Shown here piece by piece: positions 17,223 through 27,819 of a stretch of 64,000 bases of DNA. The notes beneath the pieces were generated by a model. It ran no database searches and was not told the origin of the DNA. It was given only the letters and a program-made list of their open reading frames with translations. The position numbers were made by a program, and so were the translations under genes. The stretch covers positions 52,557 through 116,556 of the forward strand of contig JAITLO010000035.1 of NCBI GenBank assembly GCA_031277855.1, given 5' to 3'. The DNA is from Acidovorax sp. Its GTDB lineage: Bacteria; Pseudomonadota; Gammaproteobacteria; Burkholderiales; Burkholderiaceae_C. Each line of letters begins with the position of its first letter. Position 1 is the first letter of the stretch.

Positions 17223-19664
17223 TTACTGGGCCAGCAGGGTCTCGGCCTCGGCGGGCCGGCCAAACAAATAGCCTTGGAAGCGCCGGCAGCCATGGCGCAC
17301 CAGAAATTCCAGCTGGCCCGGCGTTTCCACCCCTTCGGCCACCACTTCCAAGCCCAGGCTCTGGCCCAGGGCAATCACGGTGCGCACGATGGCGGCATCG
17401 TTGGCATCCAGCAGCACATCGCGCACAAAGCTTTGGTCAATCTTCAGCTGCGACAGCGGCAGGCGCTTGAGATAGCCCAGCGAGGAATAGCCCACGCCAA
17501 AGTCGTCCAGCGAAAAACGTATACCCATGGCCCGCAGCGACTGCATCTTGGCAATGCTTTCCTCCACGGCCTCCAGCATCAGGCTCTCGGTCAGCTCCAG
17601 TTTGAGCAGATCCGGGCGCGCACCGGTGTCCCGCAGAATGTCCTGGATGCGGCGCAGAAAATCGGCGTGGCGAAACTCCTGGGCGCTCAGATTCACCGCC
17701 AGCGTCCAATAGGCCGAAATGGGGTGACGGGCCCAGGCCGCCAGCTGCTCACAGGCCTGGCGCAACACCCAGCGGTCCAGCGCAAAAATCAGCCCCAGCT
17801 GCTCGGCCGCAGGGATGAACTGTCCCGGCGGCACCATGCCGCGTTCCGGGTGGTTCCAGCGCACCAGGGCCTCGGCCCCCAGCACCCGGCCCTGGTCGTC
17901 CACCACGGGCTGGTAATGCAGCACAAAGTCCCCACGGTCCAGAGCGATGTGCAAATCGGCTTCCAGCAGTGCCCGGGCATGCAGATTGCGCTGCAGATCG
18001 GGGTCAAAAACACTCCAGGCATTGCGCCCCTGGGCCTTGGCCTCGCTCAGCGCCAGCTCCACCCGCTGCCGCATCTCATCAACCGAGCGCTCGCGCCCCT
18101 GAAAGCTGGCCGCGCCTATGCCAAAAGAGGCATGGACTGCACGCCCTTGCAGCTCAAAAGCCTGGCCCAGCATGCCCATCAGATTCACGGCCATGGCGCT
18201 GGCCTGTGCCTGTGCCTGGGCCATGTCCGGCGCCAGGGCTTCGATCAGCACCAGGAACTCATCGCCCCCCACACGCCCCACCACATCGCCGGGGCGACAC
18301 CAGGCCTGCAGGCGGCGCGCCACCTCCTGCAACAGGGCATCACCCCAGCGGTGGCCCATGGCGTCGTTGATGCCCTTGAAGTGGTCCACATCCAGCATCA
18401 ACAGCGCGCCGGCACCGCGCTGCAGGCTGCGCTCCAGCGCGGCATCGATCTGCTGCAGCATGGCCGCGCGATTGGGCAGCTCGGTCAAATCGTCCCGGTA
18501 GGCCAGGCGGCGCATCTGCACCTCGGACTGCTTGCGCTCGGTGATGTTGCGCGCCACCCCGCGGTAGCCGGTGAAGACGCCTTGCGCATCCCAGACCGGC
18601 GCCCCGCTCAGCGACAACCAGGTGGCTTGGCCCTGGGTATCGTGGTGGCACAGCTCCCAGTCATGGAAGGCCTCGCAACGCGCCATCAGCTGCTGGCGGT
18701 TTGCTATTTCTTCAGAAGCATCATGTGCTTGCTGCCACAGCGTCTTGGCCCAGAAATACTGTGTATGCAGGCTGTGCTGCAACGCATCCGGGCAGCCATC
18801 CAGGTGCACAAAGCGCAGCCTGGCATCCAGCTCCCAGAACCAGTCAGACGACAGCGCCGTCATGCTGCGCCAGCGCTGCTCGCTCTGGCCCAGTTGCTGC
18901 TGGGTCTGCACATAGTCGGTCACATCGGTATAGGTGCGCACTTTGCGGCCATCGCGTTCGGGATGGGTGCGCACCTCCAGATAGCGTCCCTCCAGCGTGC
19001 GGCGGATATAGACCGATGGGCAGTTGCGCCCATCAATGCCCCCCACGGTGGCACCTGGCGGCCAATACAGCGAGCGGTCGAATTCCCCGCGGTCGCGCTG
19101 AAAAGCCACCAGCTCGCGCAAAAAGGGCTGCTGCTGCAAACGCTCTTCGGGAATGTTCAGCAGCTCCAGTGCGCGCTCGTTGTACAGCTGCACACGGCCC
19201 TGGGCATCCAGGCTGATCACGCCCTGGGAAATGCTCGACAGCGTGGAGTGCAGCTCGCGGCTGTGCTCGGCCAATGCACGCTCCGTGGCGCGTTGGCGTG
19301 CCAGGCTTTCCAGCTGCTCGGGCAGGGGTTGCAAATGGTGGCTGGCGCCAGGCTGCCAAGAGCGCACCACAAAATCGGCAAAGCCTGCACGCATGGACAG
19401 GGCCGCCAGCTCTTCCTGCCCGGCCTCCACCGTCACCAGGGCCATGGTGGAGCCCAACCATTCCAGGGCCTGCAGGGCATCGCCATCGGCTTGCTCGAAG
19501 GCCACCATGGCCATCTGCGGCAGATGCTGGGCATGGAGGGCCTGCCCGCCTGCCAAGTCCGTGGCATGCAGCACGCGCCAACGTGGCCGCACACTGAACA
19601 AAAACTGCTGTACCTGGGCCGCGTGGGCACAGTCACCATCGATCAGCAGAACGGTCAATTCCAT
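17223..19664 (-). CDS. PAS-GGDEF-EAL cyclic-di-GMP signalling protein
   Basis: An 813-residue protein. Residues 1-110 resemble a degenerate receiver domain ([11 protein letters not shown]). Two PAS-like domains follow ([20 protein letters not shown] and a second with [12 protein letters not shown], ending in [12 protein letters not shown]). The GGDEF domain has an intact [14 protein letters not shown]. The EAL domain is also intact, with [30 protein letters not shown] and [11 protein letters not shown], so it probably both makes and degrades c-di-GMP. No membrane segments are seen. The start at 19664 is chosen over 19727 because the receiver-like fold begins there. Confidence 0.93.
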   Translation of the reverse strand: MELTVLLIDGDCAHAAQVQQFLFSVRPRWRVLHATDLAGGQALHAQHLPQMAMVAFEQADGDALQALEWLGSTMALVTVEAGQEELAALSMRAGFADFVVRSWQPGASHHLQPLPEQLESLARQRATERALAEHSRELHSTLSSISQGVISLDAQGRVQLYNERALELLNIPEERLQQQPFLRELVAFQRDRGEFDRSLYWPPGATVGGIDGRNCPSVYIRRTLEGRYLEVRTHPERDGRKVRTYTDVTDYVQTQQQLGQSEQRWRSMTALSSDWFWELDARLRFVHLDGCPDALQHSLHTQYFWAKTLWQQAHDASEEIANRQQLMARCEAFHDWELCHHDTQGQATWLSLSGAPVWDAQGVFTGYRGVARNITERKQSEVQMRRLAYRDDLTELPNRAAMLQQIDAALERSLQRGAGALLMLDVDHFKGINDAMGHRWGDALLQEVARRLQAWCRPGDVVGRVGGDEFLVLIEALAPDMAQAQAQASAMAVNLMGMLGQAFELQGRAVHASFGIGAASFQGRERSVDEMRQRVELALSEAKAQGRNAWSVFDPDLQRNLHARALLEADLHIALDRGDFVLHYQPVVDDQGRVLGAEALVRWNHPERGMVPPGQFIPAAEQLGLIFALDRWVLRQACEQLAAWARHPISAYWTLAVNLSAQEFRHADFLRRIQDILRDTGARPDLLKLELTESLMLEAVEESIAKMQSLRAMGIRFSLDDFGVGYSSLGYLKRLPLSQLKIDQSFVRDVLLDANDAAIVRTVIALGQSLGLEVVAEGVETPGQLEFLVRHGCRRFQGYLFGRPAEAETLLAQ

Positions 19665-19865
19665 ATTTGCAGGCGCCAAGGGATGGACGAGGCCACAATA
19701 CCGATCAGCGGTATTGCACATGGGCAAGCATTATGCGCAGCTCCCAAGTGCCATCCGGTCACCTGTATTGCCTGCCGCGATCGCGGCAGCGCTTGTCTCA
19801 CCCCTCTTGCCTACGGCACACTGCGCCGAATCTTGAGCACTTTGTGCGCTTTCCTCTCTTCTGCC

Positions 19866-20423
19866 ATGCCCAGCTTCAGCGTCACCGACTACCTCCGCGA
19901 CCATATCCGCACCGTGCCCAACTGGCCTGCACCCGGCGTGCAGTTCCGTGACATCACGCCACTGCTGCAAGACCCCAAGGTGTTTCGCGTGCTGATCGAC
20001 GCCTTTGTCCACCGCTATATGGACAAGGACATACGCCCCGATGTGGTCGCAGGCCTGGACGCGCGCGGCTTCATCCTGGGCTCGGTCATCGCCTACGAGC
20101 TGGGCGTAGGCTTTGTGCCTATCCGCAAAAAAGGCAAGCTGCCCTTCACCACCGTGGAAGAGACTTACGAGCTGGAATACGGCAGCGCCACCGTGGAGCT
20201 GCACACCGATGCAGTCAAGGCCGGCGACAAGGTGCTGCTGATCGATGATTTGATCGCCACCGGCGGCACCATGATGGCGGGCAAGAAGCTGCTGGAAAAA
20301 CTGGGGGCCACCGTGATGGAGGGCGCTGCCATCGTGGACCTGCCCGAGCTGGGCGGCTCCGATCGCCTGCGCGGTGAGGGCCGGTTGAAGTTGTTTACCT
20401 TGGTGGATTTTGAAGGCCATTGA
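19866..20423 (+). CDS. apt: Adenine phosphoribosyltransferase
   Basis: A 185-residue purine salvage enzyme converting adenine and PRPP to AMP. It shows the Apt start [39 protein letters not shown], the flexible loop [20 protein letters not shown] and the PRPP motif [17 protein letters not shown]. The frame is open for 2.6 kb upstream, antisense to the GGDEF-EAL gene, but ATG 19866 is the family start. Confidence 0.97.
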   Translation: MPSFSVTDYLRDHIRTVPNWPAPGVQFRDITPLLQDPKVFRVLIDAFVHRYMDKDIRPDVVAGLDARGFILGSVIAYELGVGFVPIRKKGKLPFTTVEETYELEYGSATVELHTDAVKAGDKVLLIDDLIATGGTMMAGKKLLEKLGATVMEGAAIVDLPELGGSDRLRGEGRLKLFTLVDFEGH

Positions 20424-20502
20424 CTCCCCCCTGAGTCGCCTACGGCGCCTTCCCCCCGCTCTTCGCGAGCGGCCCTTGCGCGGCAGCCCTGGCGAATGGG
20501 GC
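20424..20502 (+). repeat. Family A 3'-end repeat, copy 3
   Basis: The repeat begins directly after the apt stop codon (CTCCCCCCTGAGTCGCCTAC), then CTCTTCGCGAGCGG and CCTTGCGCGGCAGCCCTGGC. It is a shorter variant sharing its centre with the copy at 46148. Confidence 0.72.
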
Positions 20503-20532
20503 ACAGCATGCAACGGGAGCATTTTTCTGCCC

Positions 20533-20586
20533 ACCTTGGTCTTACGCCTTCCTCCTCCGGGGGAAGGCGGGGATGGGGGCTGCCTC
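20533..20586. repeat. Family B C-rich stem repeat
   Basis: CGCCTTCCTCCTCCGGGGGA then AGGCGGGGATGGGGGCTGCC, the reverse orientation of the unit at 25716. It lies in the 252-base space between apt and the DUF4105 gene, which holds nothing else recognisable. Confidence 0.55.
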
Positions 20587-20675
20587 GCCCAACACACGGC
20601 TGGCTGTCCCTCGCTAAGGCAGCGCTAATTTCATCCAACATGGCCAAAAATCCATCCACATCTACATAGGCCGCT

Positions 20676-21749
20676 ATGGTTTTAAAGCATTCCTTTCCCT
20701 GGTGGTTGTTGGCGCTGCGCGCTCTGGGCTGGTTGGTCAGCGGGTTGGCGGCTTTGCTGGGGCTGCTGTGGGGTGTGGGCGCCCTGTGCTACCAGGGGCC
20801 GCAGCGGCCGCTGCTGTTGTGGCCTGCGCTGGCGCTGTGGGTGCTGGCCTGGCTGGCTGCCGGCGCCTGGGCCTGGCGCAGCGGCCGCATGCTGCCGCTG
20901 TGGGGTGTGGGGGCCTTGCTGCTGGCGGCCATGCTGCTGTGGTGGAGCACCATAGACCCGCGCCAGGACCGGGACTGGGCCGACGATGTGGCCCACATCA
21001 CCCACTTGCAGCGCACGCCCGGCAATGACGATCTGGTGACGCTGGAGCAGGTGCGCAACTTCAGCTGGCGCAGCGAAACCGACTACACCGCCCGCTGGGA
21101 CACGCGCAGCTACGACCTGTCCCAGTTGCGCAGCGTGGACATGGCCGTGTCGTACTGGATGGGCCCGGCCATTGCCCACACCCTGGTGTCGTTTGGCTTT
21201 GCCGATGGCCAGCAGCTGGTGTTTTCTTTCGAGATCCGTAAGGAAAAAGGCGAGGCCTTCGACGCCCTGGCGGGCTTCTTCAAGCACTACGAGCTGGCCC
21301 TGATCGCCGCGGACGAGCGCGACATCCTGGCCGTGCGCACCAACGCCCGTGGCGAGCAGGTGTTTCTCTACCGCGTGGACATGCCACAGCCCGCCATGCG
21401 CGGCCTGCTGCTGTCCTATGCCGAGCAGGCCGAGCGTCTGCATGCACAGCCGCGCTGGTACCACACGCTCACTGCCAACTGCACAACCATAGTCTGGGAC
21501 ATGGCACGCAGCCTGGTGGGCGGCCTGCCGCTGAACTGGCGGCTGCTGGCCTCGGGCTATCTGCCCGAGTACCTGCATGCCGTGCATGGCCTCACACCCG
21601 GCCAGCCGCTTGCGGCCCTGCGTGCGGCCGGCGACATCACGGCCCGCGCCCAGCAGTGGCAGCCGCCGGCGGGTGCTGATGACATCGCCGCCAGCATCGA
21701 CTTTTCTCGGGCAATTCGCCAGGGTATTCCACCGCTACCACAGCCATAG
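20676..21749 (+). CDS. DUF4105-domain membrane protein
   Basis: A 357-residue protein. The first about 95 residues hold three to four hydrophobic helices. After WWSTIDPRQDRDWADDV comes a periplasmic DUF4105 (Lnb N-terminal-like) domain with VRNFSWRSETDYTARWDTR, HTLVSFGFADGQQLVFSFEI, EIRKEKGEAFDALAGFFKHY and the conserved Cys region LTANCTTIVWDMA. The domain is papain-like by family knowledge, with a likely Cys-His pair; the reaction is unknown. It is followed, 124 bases on, by a lipoprotein hydrolase in the same direction. Confidence 0.85.
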   Translation: MVLKHSFPWWLLALRALGWLVSGLAALLGLLWGVGALCYQGPQRPLLLWPALALWVLAWLAAGAWAWRSGRMLPLWGVGALLLAAMLLWWSTIDPRQDRDWADDVAHITHLQRTPGNDDLVTLEQVRNFSWRSETDYTARWDTRSYDLSQLRSVDMAVSYWMGPAIAHTLVSFGFADGQQLVFSFEIRKEKGEAFDALAGFFKHYELALIAADERDILAVRTNARGEQVFLYRVDMPQPAMRGLLLSYAEQAERLHAQPRWYHTLTANCTTIVWDMARSLVGGLPLNWRLLASGYLPEYLHAVHGLTPGQPLAALRAAGDITARAQQWQPPAGADDIAASIDFSRAIRQGIPPLPQP

Positions 21750-21873
21750 CAGCCCTTGCTTTTCTGGCGCGCCATGGCGGCTTGTCACCCCTGCAAGCTG
21801 CCCTGAATCAAGCGCAAGCGGTGCGCTCTGCCTACACTGGCGCGTTGCGCCGTCTGCTCCTAGCCCTGCACCC

Positions 21874-23808
21874 ATGTTCTCCCCAGCCCGCTTTCACAGC
21901 CCCGCACGGTGGCTGCTGCCCCTCTGCCTGGTCCTGCTGACCGGCTGCGCCGGCGTCAAGGTCAGCTCCATCCAGCCTTCCGACTACCTGGCCCAGCGCC
22001 GCGCCGATGTGCTCACCAACGGCCAGCTCAGCCCGGCCACGCGCGAGTCGCTGCGCGTCATGGGCAGCGAAGCCAAGCCCTGCTTGGCCGACGCCAGCGC
22101 ATGCCGCGACCAGCTGCGCAGCAGCGCCGGCCTGACCGATGAGCAACGCCTCTCGGCCTTGTCCGAGCTGTGGGCCAAGCAGGCCATGGACCAGGAGCGC
22201 GAAGCCCCCGGCAGCGCCATTGCGGCCTGGCTGGAGTCGGCCCGCTATGCCTGGGCCTATCTGTTTTTCACCGAGCGCAGACCCAGCGAGCGCGCTTTTG
22301 AAGACCGGCAAACCCAGGTGCGCGACTACTACAACTACGCCGCACAGCAGGCCGTGACCGGCTTGTTCAAGCACCGCGACGAGCTTTCGGTGGAGCTGCC
22401 CACCGACCTGGACGAGCTGCATGGCGACCGCATACGCTGGCAGCAATGGCGGCTGCTGGTCGATCTGTCCGGCCTGCGCCAGCCCGCCCACCGGGTGCTG
22501 CCGCAAGAGCTGGTGGCCGCCGCCTCGCTCACCTTCTCCGGCCTGCGCAACATTTACCGGCGCGACGGCTTTGGCGCCGAGCTGGTGGCCGTGTTCCCGC
22601 CGCCACCCGAGGCGGCCGGCCCCGACCCACAATGGGGCAGCATGCAAGGCCCGCCCTACCAGGAGGCGCTGTTCCCCGCCATCACCGCCCTGCTGCAGTT
22701 TGACGGCCGCAATCTGGCCGAGGTACTGGCCACCCAAGCCCTGAGCCTGCGCCTGATGGACCCCTACCGCCAAAGCGAGGTGCAACTGGCCGGCAGCCGC
22801 GTGCCGCTGGCAGGCAACTTCACCTCGGGCTATGGCCTGTGGCTGGCGCGCTCGGGCTTTTCCACCCAGGCGCTGCGCACCCTGTTGGGCGTGAGCAATG
22901 GCATCACGCGACCGCAGATTTACATGATGCAGCCCTACGACCCCAGCCGCCGCGTGGTGGTCATGCTGCATGGCCTGGCCAGCAGCCCCGAGGCCTGGAT
23001 CAATGTGGCCAATGAGGTGCTGGGCGACGAGCTGCTGCGCAGCAACTACCAGGTCTGGCAGGTGTACTACCCCACCAACGCCCCCTTGGCACTGAACCAC
23101 CACGCCATACGCGAGGCGCTGACGCAAACGCTGCAGCATTTCGACCCCGAGGGCAAAGCGCCCGCCTCCCAACACCTGACGCTGGTGGGCCACAGCATGG
23201 GCGGGGTGCTGTCACGGCTGATGGTCAGCAGCACCCAGGGCAAGCTGCTGGACACCGTCACCATGGAGCTGGAACTGTCCGCCAGCGCCAAGCGCCAGCT
23301 GGAGGGGCAGTTGTCCGAATACCTGGAGTTCGAGCCCCTGCCCCAGGTGGACAGCGCCATCTTTATTGCCGCCCCTCATCGCGGCACCAGCCTGGCCAAC
23401 CACCGCATCGCGCGCTGGGTGGCGAATCTGATCACGTTGCCGTTTTCCGTGGTGGAGCAATTTACCGACGCCGCCCGCGCCCTGGCCAACGCCACCCCGC
23501 GCACCGGCAAGCAAGGCCTGCTGCGCATTCCCAACAGCATAGACAACCTCAGCGACCAGGATCCCTATCTGCGCGCCACGGCCGAGCTGCCCATCTCCAG
23601 CAAGGTGCACTACCACTCCATCATCGGCATAGACAACCCCAAGCTGCCACTGGCGGAAAGCAGCGACGGTGTGGTGCCCTATGCCAGCGCCCACCTGGCC
23701 GGTGCAGAGTCGGAGCGCATCGTTCCCTCTGGCCACAGCGTGCAGGAGCAACCCCAGGCCATCGTCGAAATCCGCCGCATTCTGCGCAACCAGCTGCAGC
23801 CGCAGTAA
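21874..23808 (+). CDS. Lipoprotein alpha/beta hydrolase
   Basis: A 644-residue exported protein. Residues 1-24 form a lipoprotein signal (LLPLCLVLLTGCAG). A large Ala-rich N-terminal region is followed by a C-terminal alpha/beta hydrolase from about residue 345: VVVMLHGLASSPEAW, LTLVGHSMGGVLSRLMVSS and FIAAPHRGTSLANHRIARW, with a late SGHSVQEQPQA histidine. ATG 21874 is chosen over an earlier in-frame start that would overlap the upstream gene and lack a signal peptide. It is probably an outer-membrane-anchored esterase or lipase; the substrate is unknown. Confidence 0.85.
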   Translation: MFSPARFHSPARWLLPLCLVLLTGCAGVKVSSIQPSDYLAQRRADVLTNGQLSPATRESLRVMGSEAKPCLADASACRDQLRSSAGLTDEQRLSALSELWAKQAMDQEREAPGSAIAAWLESARYAWAYLFFTERRPSERAFEDRQTQVRDYYNYAAQQAVTGLFKHRDELSVELPTDLDELHGDRIRWQQWRLLVDLSGLRQPAHRVLPQELVAAASLTFSGLRNIYRRDGFGAELVAVFPPPPEAAGPDPQWGSMQGPPYQEALFPAITALLQFDGRNLAEVLATQALSLRLMDPYRQSEVQLAGSRVPLAGNFTSGYGLWLARSGFSTQALRTLLGVSNGITRPQIYMMQPYDPSRRVVVMLHGLASSPEAWINVANEVLGDELLRSNYQVWQVYYPTNAPLALNHHAIREALTQTLQHFDPEGKAPASQHLTLVGHSMGGVLSRLMVSSTQGKLLDTVTMELELSASAKRQLEGQLSEYLEFEPLPQVDSAIFIAAPHRGTSLANHRIARWVANLITLPFSVVEQFTDAARALANATPRTGKQGLLRIPNSIDNLSDQDPYLRATAELPISSKVHYHSIIGIDNPKLPLAESSDGVVPYASAHLAGAESERIVPSGHSVQEQPQAIVEIRRILRNQLQPQ

Positions 23809-23830
23809 GCCGTAAATCTGCTCATGAAAA

Positions 23831-23862
23831 AATAGCTTGCTGCGCATACACAGCAAGCTATT
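23831..23862. repeat. Family C hairpin repeat
   Basis: AATAGCTTGCTG and its perfect complement CAGCAAGCTATT flank an 8-base loop, preceded by an A-run. It lies 22 bases after the lipoprotein hydrolase stop and could also terminate transcription. Confidence 0.7.
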
Positions 23863-23895
23863 CAGGCTGTTTTGGCTTGATATTTTCGCGGCGCT

Positions 23896-23946
23896 TGGCG
23901 GCCCCCTCACCCCCGCCCTCTCCCGCAAGCGGGCGAGGGAGAAAGA
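23896..23946. repeat. Family B C-rich stem repeat
   Basis: GGCCCCCTCACCCCCGCCCT then CTCCCGCAAGCGGGCGAGGG. Near-identical in reverse at 46304. Confidence 0.65.
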
Positions 23947-23981
23947 CCAGGGACGCGGAGAACCTCACAGGCGCTGTTGCA

Positions 23982-24099
23982 TGTCACGCCCCTTTCGCCA
24001 GGGGCGCAGCGCACGGGCCGCCCCGCCGCGCTGGAACCGTCCCCCTCCGGCGCGTAGCGCCAGAGAGGGGGAAGACGCGAAGCGGCACAGGGGGTGTTT
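23982..24099 (-). repeat. Family A 3'-end repeat, copy 4
   Basis: On the minus strand the repeat begins at the mnmE stop codon (TAAACACCCCCTGTGCCGCT). It has the stem CCCCCTCTCTGGC/CGCCGGAGGGGG and ends at GCGCCCCTGGCGAAAGGGG. Confidence 0.78.
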
Positions 24100-25549
24100 A
24101 CTTCCCAATACAAAAACTAGAGAAGATCACCCCCAGCAAATCATCCGAAGTGAATTCACCGGTAATGCTGTTCAACGCCTGCTGGGCCAGGCGCAGCTCC
24201 TCGGCCAGGATATCCAGCGCCGGGCCGGGCACGTGGAGCTGGTCATGCGCCTCTTGCAAATGGGCGCTCACGGCCTGCAGTGCCTCCACATGGCGGGCGC
24301 GGGCAATGTACAGGCCTTCGGCGGCGGACTGCCAGCCCGCCACCTGCAGCAGGCGCTGGCGCACGGCGTCCAGGCCGTCGCCGGTGCGGGCGGACAGGGA
24401 CAGGCCCTCGCTGGCATCGCCAGCCTGCGCGCGCGCTGCCAGCGGCGCCAGGGGCTGCATGACGGCGCCGGGCGCGGCCAGGTCGGTCTTGTTCCACAGG
24501 TCTATCACCGGCACGTTGGGCGCGATGCGCTCGGCCAGGGTCTGGGCAATCTCCAGGTCGGCAGCGGCGTAGTCGGCCTCGTTCATGCGCGAGAGGTCGT
24601 GCAGAAACAGCACGGCATCGGCGGCGGCGATCTCGTCCCAGGCGCGGGCAATGCCGATGCGCTCCACCTCGTCCTCGCTGTCGCGCAGGCCGGCGGTGTC
24701 GATCACATGGAGGGGCACGCCGTCGATTTGGATGGTTTGCTGCACCTTGTCGCGCGTGGTGCCGGCGATGGGGGTGACGATGGCCAGCTCCGCGCCCGCC
24801 AGGGCGTTCAAGAGCGAGCTTTTTCCGGCATTGGGCTGGCCGGCAATCACCACCTTGATACCTTCGCGCAGCAGCGCGCCCTGCTGGGTGCGGGCCAGCA
24901 CCAGGCCAAGCTGGTCTTGCAGATTGTCCAGCTGGCCATAGGCATCGGCTTTTTGCAGAAAGTCGATTTCCTCTTCGGGAAAGTCCAGCGTGGCCTCCAC
25001 CAGCATGCGCAAATGCACCAGGGCATCGCGCAGCTCGCGGATTTCGCGGGAGAAGTCGCCCGACAGCGAGCGGCTGGCGCTGCGGGCCGCGGCCTCGGTG
25101 CTGGCGTCGATCAAATCAGCAATCGCCTCGGCCTGGGCCAGATCGATCTTGTCATTCAAAAACGCGCGCTCGGTGAACTCGCCGGGCTGGGCCAGGCGCA
25201 GGCCGGGCAGCAGGGGCTGGCCGTCGGCGCCGGCGACCTGGGCGGCCTCCAGGCAGCGGGCCAGCAACAGCTGAAGCACCACGGGGCCACCATGGGCCTG
25301 CAGCTCCAGCACGTCTTCACCGGTGTAGCTGTGCGGGCCGGGAAAGTACAGGGCCAGGCCATGGTCGATCGGCGCGCCCTTGGCGTCCTTGAAGGGCAGG
25401 TAGCTGGCCTCGCGCGGCTTCAGGTCGCGACCGCAGAGCAGGCGCACCAGGGGCGCAATCCGCTTGCCCGAGACCCGCACAATGCCCACGGCCCCCCGGC
25501 CCGGGGCGGTGGCGATGGCGGCAATGGGGTCGGAATGGCGGGCAAGCAT
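24098..25549 (-). CDS. mnmE: tRNA modification GTPase MnmE
   Basis: A 483-residue GTPase that, with MnmG, makes the cmnm5 group on wobble U34 of tRNA. The N-terminal folate-binding domain has [20 protein letters not shown]. The G domain has G1 [28 protein letters not shown], and [17 protein letters not shown]. The C-terminus ends in the catalytic SSFCIGK. ATG 25549 is preferred over a TTG six bases upstream. The stop codon is the first triplet of a family A repeat. Confidence 0.97.
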   Translation of the reverse strand: MLARHSDPIAAIATAPGRGAVGIVRVSGKRIAPLVRLLCGRDLKPREASYLPFKDAKGAPIDHGLALYFPGPHSYTGEDVLELQAHGGPVVLQLLLARCLEAAQVAGADGQPLLPGLRLAQPGEFTERAFLNDKIDLAQAEAIADLIDASTEAAARSASRSLSGDFSREIRELRDALVHLRMLVEATLDFPEEEIDFLQKADAYGQLDNLQDQLGLVLARTQQGALLREGIKVVIAGQPNAGKSSLLNALAGAELAIVTPIAGTTRDKVQQTIQIDGVPLHVIDTAGLRDSEDEVERIGIARAWDEIAAADAVLFLHDLSRMNEADYAAADLEIAQTLAERIAPNVPVIDLWNKTDLAAPGAVMQPLAPLAARAQAGDASEGLSLSARTGDGLDAVRQRLLQVAGWQSAAEGLYIARARHVEALQAVSAHLQEAHDQLHVPGPALDILAEELRLAQQALNSITGEFTSDDLLGVIFSSFCIGK

Positions 25550-25631
25550 GGGCAAAGGCTTTCGGTGGGGAACGGTTCAAACAGCGGCCCATGATATCCA
25601 GCGGGCCGGGCTCGCAAATGCGCAATGCAAT

Positions 25632-25678
25632 CAAAGCCCTCCCCTGTCGGGGGAGGGTGGGGGTGGGGGGTCAGCGGC
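25632..25678. repeat. Family B C-rich stem repeat
   Basis: CCCTCCCCTGTCGGGGGAGG then GTGGGGGTGGGGGGTCAGC, in reverse orientation to 10813. It forms a near head-to-head pair with the next unit. Confidence 0.6.
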
Positions 25679-25715
25679 ATAGGCACAACCAACAGCATTG
25701 GCGCCGTCCTCACTG

Positions 25716-25758
25716 CAGCCCCCATCCCCACCTTCCCCCGTTGGGGGAAGGAGTCATA
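25716..25758. repeat. Family B C-rich stem repeat
   Basis: GCAGCCCCCATCCCCACCTT then CCCCCGTTGGGGGAAGGAG. Opposite in orientation to the unit at 25632, with 37 bases between. Confidence 0.6.
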
Positions 25759-25795
25759 CCGGCATGCTCACAAGCAACAGGGGCGACCTGCAAAG

Positions 25796-25824
25796 CACAA
25801 CGGCCGCTTGCGGCGGCCGTTGTG
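25796..25824 (-). terminator. Terminator downstream of yidC
   Basis: CACAACGGCCGC, a 5-base loop and the perfect complement form a 12-bp stem 19 bases after the yidC stop. The T-run on the minus strand is weak (CTTTGC). Confidence 0.65.
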
Positions 25825-25842
25825 GGTTCAGCTCAGAGCTAC

Positions 25843-27549
25843 TTACTTCTTGGTATCAACCGCAGGAGCCGACTTGAAGTTGGGCAGATTGAACTGCGGG
25901 GGCACACCCATGCGGGTGTTAATGACCCACTGCTGTGCGATGGACAAGATGTTGTTGGTCAACCAGTACAGCACCAGGCCAGCCGGGAAGAAGAAGAACA
26001 TCACGCTGAACATCAGCGGCATGATCCACATCATCTTGGCCTGCATGGGGTCCGGCGGCACGGGGTTGAGCGCGGTCTGCAGCAGCGAGGACAGCATCAT
26101 CAGCACCGGCAGAATGAACCAGGGGTCCTTGGCCGAGAGGTCGGTGATCCACAGAATCCAGGGAGCCTGGCGCATTTCCACCGAGGACAGCAGCACCCAG
26201 TACAGGGTCATGAACACGGGGATCTGGATCATGATGGGCAGGCAGCCGCCCATGGGGTTGACCTTTTCCTCGCGGTAGATGCGCATCATCTCCTGCTGCA
26301 TCTGCTGGGGCTTGTCCTTCAGGCGCTCGCGCATTTCCTGAATCTTGGGGTTGATGGCCTTCATCTTGGCCATGCTGGAGTAGGCCTTGGCGTTGAGCCA
26401 GTAGAACAAGATCTTCAGCAGCAGCACCAGGCCGATGATGGCCCAGCCCCAGTTGCCCAGCACGCTGTGGATCTGGTCCAGCAGCCAGTACATGGGCTTG
26501 GCCAGGATGGTGAACATGCCGTAGTCTTTGACCAGTTCCAGACCGGGGTAGATGGACTCCAGCATCTTCTCCAGCTGCGGGCCGGCAAACAGCTGGGCGT
26601 CGATGACCTTGGTCTCGCCGGGTTGCAGCTGGCCCATGGCCACGATCTGGCCGGCGGCGTACAGGTTGTCGCCCACCTTGCGGGCGAAGTTGTCGCGTTG
26701 CTGGCCATTGGCCAGCAGCCAGGCGCTGGCGAAATAGTGCTGCACCATGGCCACATAGCCATCCGGTGTGGCCTTCACAAAGTCGGCCTTGCCCTTTTCG
26801 ATGTCCTTGAAGTCCACCTTCTGGAACTTCTTCTCTTGCGAGAACACGGCCGGGCCGGTGAAGGTGGAGTACATGGCGGCCTTCTCACCCTCGGGCGCAT
26901 TGCCGTCACGCAGCAGCTGCAGATACAGCTGCGGGCTCACGGCGGCCGCACTGGTGTTGACCACCTCGTGCTTGACGCCGATGGCGTAGGAGCCACGCTT
27001 GAGCGTATAGGTCTTGACCAGCTTCACGCCGTCCATGACGGGCGACTCGAAACGCACTTGCAGCTCATCAGCACCTTCGGCCAGCTCGCGCGCACCCGGC
27101 ATCAGCTGCATGGTGGTCTTGTGCGTGGGAAAGTTGCCGCCCACCAGGCCGGTCTGGGCCAGGTAGACGCGGTTGGCGCTTTCGTCGAACAGCACAAAGG
27201 GCTTGCTCTTGTCCACACCATCGGCATATTTGAGCAGCTCGGCGTGGCCAATGGTGCCACCCTGGCCGTCAAAGCTCAGGCGCAGCACATCGGTGCTGAC
27301 GGTGACTTTTTCACGGGCAATGGCGTTGGCAGCCGGGGCATCGGTGCCCGGCACATCGCTGGCCGAGGCCGTGGGGGCAATGGCAGCAGCCGGCACCTCC
27401 GCAGGCTTGGCCGCTGCCGTGGCAGGGGCCGTCGCAGCCGACGGGAAGAACGTGGCTTGCTTGCCGTTGTGGATTTGCCACTTGTCCCACAGCAGAACCA
27501 GGGAAAAGCCAAATATCACCCACAAAATGGTGCGGCGAATGTCGTTCAT
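25843..27549 (-). CDS. yidC: Membrane protein insertase YidC
   Basis: A 568-residue inner-membrane insertase. Residues 1-24 are an anchor (RRTILWVIFGFSLVLLWDKW), followed by an Ala/Pro linker and the periplasmic P1 domain. The conserved insertase core begins near residue 355 (YWLLDQIHSVLGNWGWAIIG). It contains PLGGCLP-like NPMGGCLPIMIQIPVFMTLY and ends in FFFPAGLVLYWLTNNILSI. Its start overlaps the yidD stop by four bases. Confidence 0.97.
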   Translation of the reverse strand: MNDIRRTILWVIFGFSLVLLWDKWQIHNGKQATFFPSAATAPATAAAKPAEVPAAAIAPTASASDVPGTDAPAANAIAREKVTVSTDVLRLSFDGQGGTIGHAELLKYADGVDKSKPFVLFDESANRVYLAQTGLVGGNFPTHKTTMQLMPGARELAEGADELQVRFESPVMDGVKLVKTYTLKRGSYAIGVKHEVVNTSAAAVSPQLYLQLLRDGNAPEGEKAAMYSTFTGPAVFSQEKKFQKVDFKDIEKGKADFVKATPDGYVAMVQHYFASAWLLANGQQRDNFARKVGDNLYAAGQIVAMGQLQPGETKVIDAQLFAGPQLEKMLESIYPGLELVKDYGMFTILAKPMYWLLDQIHSVLGNWGWAIIGLVLLLKILFYWLNAKAYSSMAKMKAINPKIQEMRERLKDKPQQMQQEMMRIYREEKVNPMGGCLPIMIQIPVFMTLYWVLLSSVEMRQAPWILWITDLSAKDPWFILPVLMMLSSLLQTALNPVPPDPMQAKMMWIMPLMFSVMFFFFPAGLVLYWLTNNILSIAQQWVINTRMGVPPQFNLPNFKSAPAVDTKK

Positions 27550-27818
27550 GAAGACTTCTTTGGTGAGGAAGAGGATGTCAAACCGGTAAACAAGCCCGGC
27601 ACTTTGTCAGGCACAGGGTCATGTCCCCCGGCGCACCAGGGGTGACAACGCGCCAACCGGCGCAGCGTCAGATAGCTTCCGGCCGCGGCGCCATGTTGTT
27701 CCAGCGCTTGCAAGGAATAGGCCGAGCAGGTGGGCTCAAAGCGGCAGGCCGAGCCCAGCCACGGGCTCAGTGTGAGGCGGTAGCCCCGCACCAAGGCCAT
27801 GAGCAAGGCGCGCACCAT
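27546..27818 (-). CDS. yidD: Membrane protein insertion efficiency factor YidD
   Basis: A 90-residue protein with the YidD signature LTLSPWLGSACRFEPTCSAY, then RRLARCHPWCAGGHDPVPDK. The frame stays open 240 bases upstream inside rnpA; ATG 27818 is chosen because it matches family length and lies one base after the rnpA stop. It acts with YidC at the inner membrane. Confidence 0.93.
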   Translation of the reverse strand: MVRALLMALVRGYRLTLSPWLGSACRFEPTCSAYSLQALEQHGAAAGSYLTLRRLARCHPWCAGGHDPVPDKVPGLFTGLTSSSSPKKSS

Positions 27819-27819
27819 A

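Noticed and set aside
18690..18745. Stretch in the GGDEF-EAL gene resembling a family C repeat
   Set aside because: Only a short AAATAGCAA-like match inside normal coding sequence, with no stem.
17208..19865. 2.6-kb plus-strand open frame upstream of and in frame with apt
   Set aside because: Shadow of the GGDEF-EAL gene on the other strand; composition rich in Gln/His/Gly with no domain. Apt starts at 19866.
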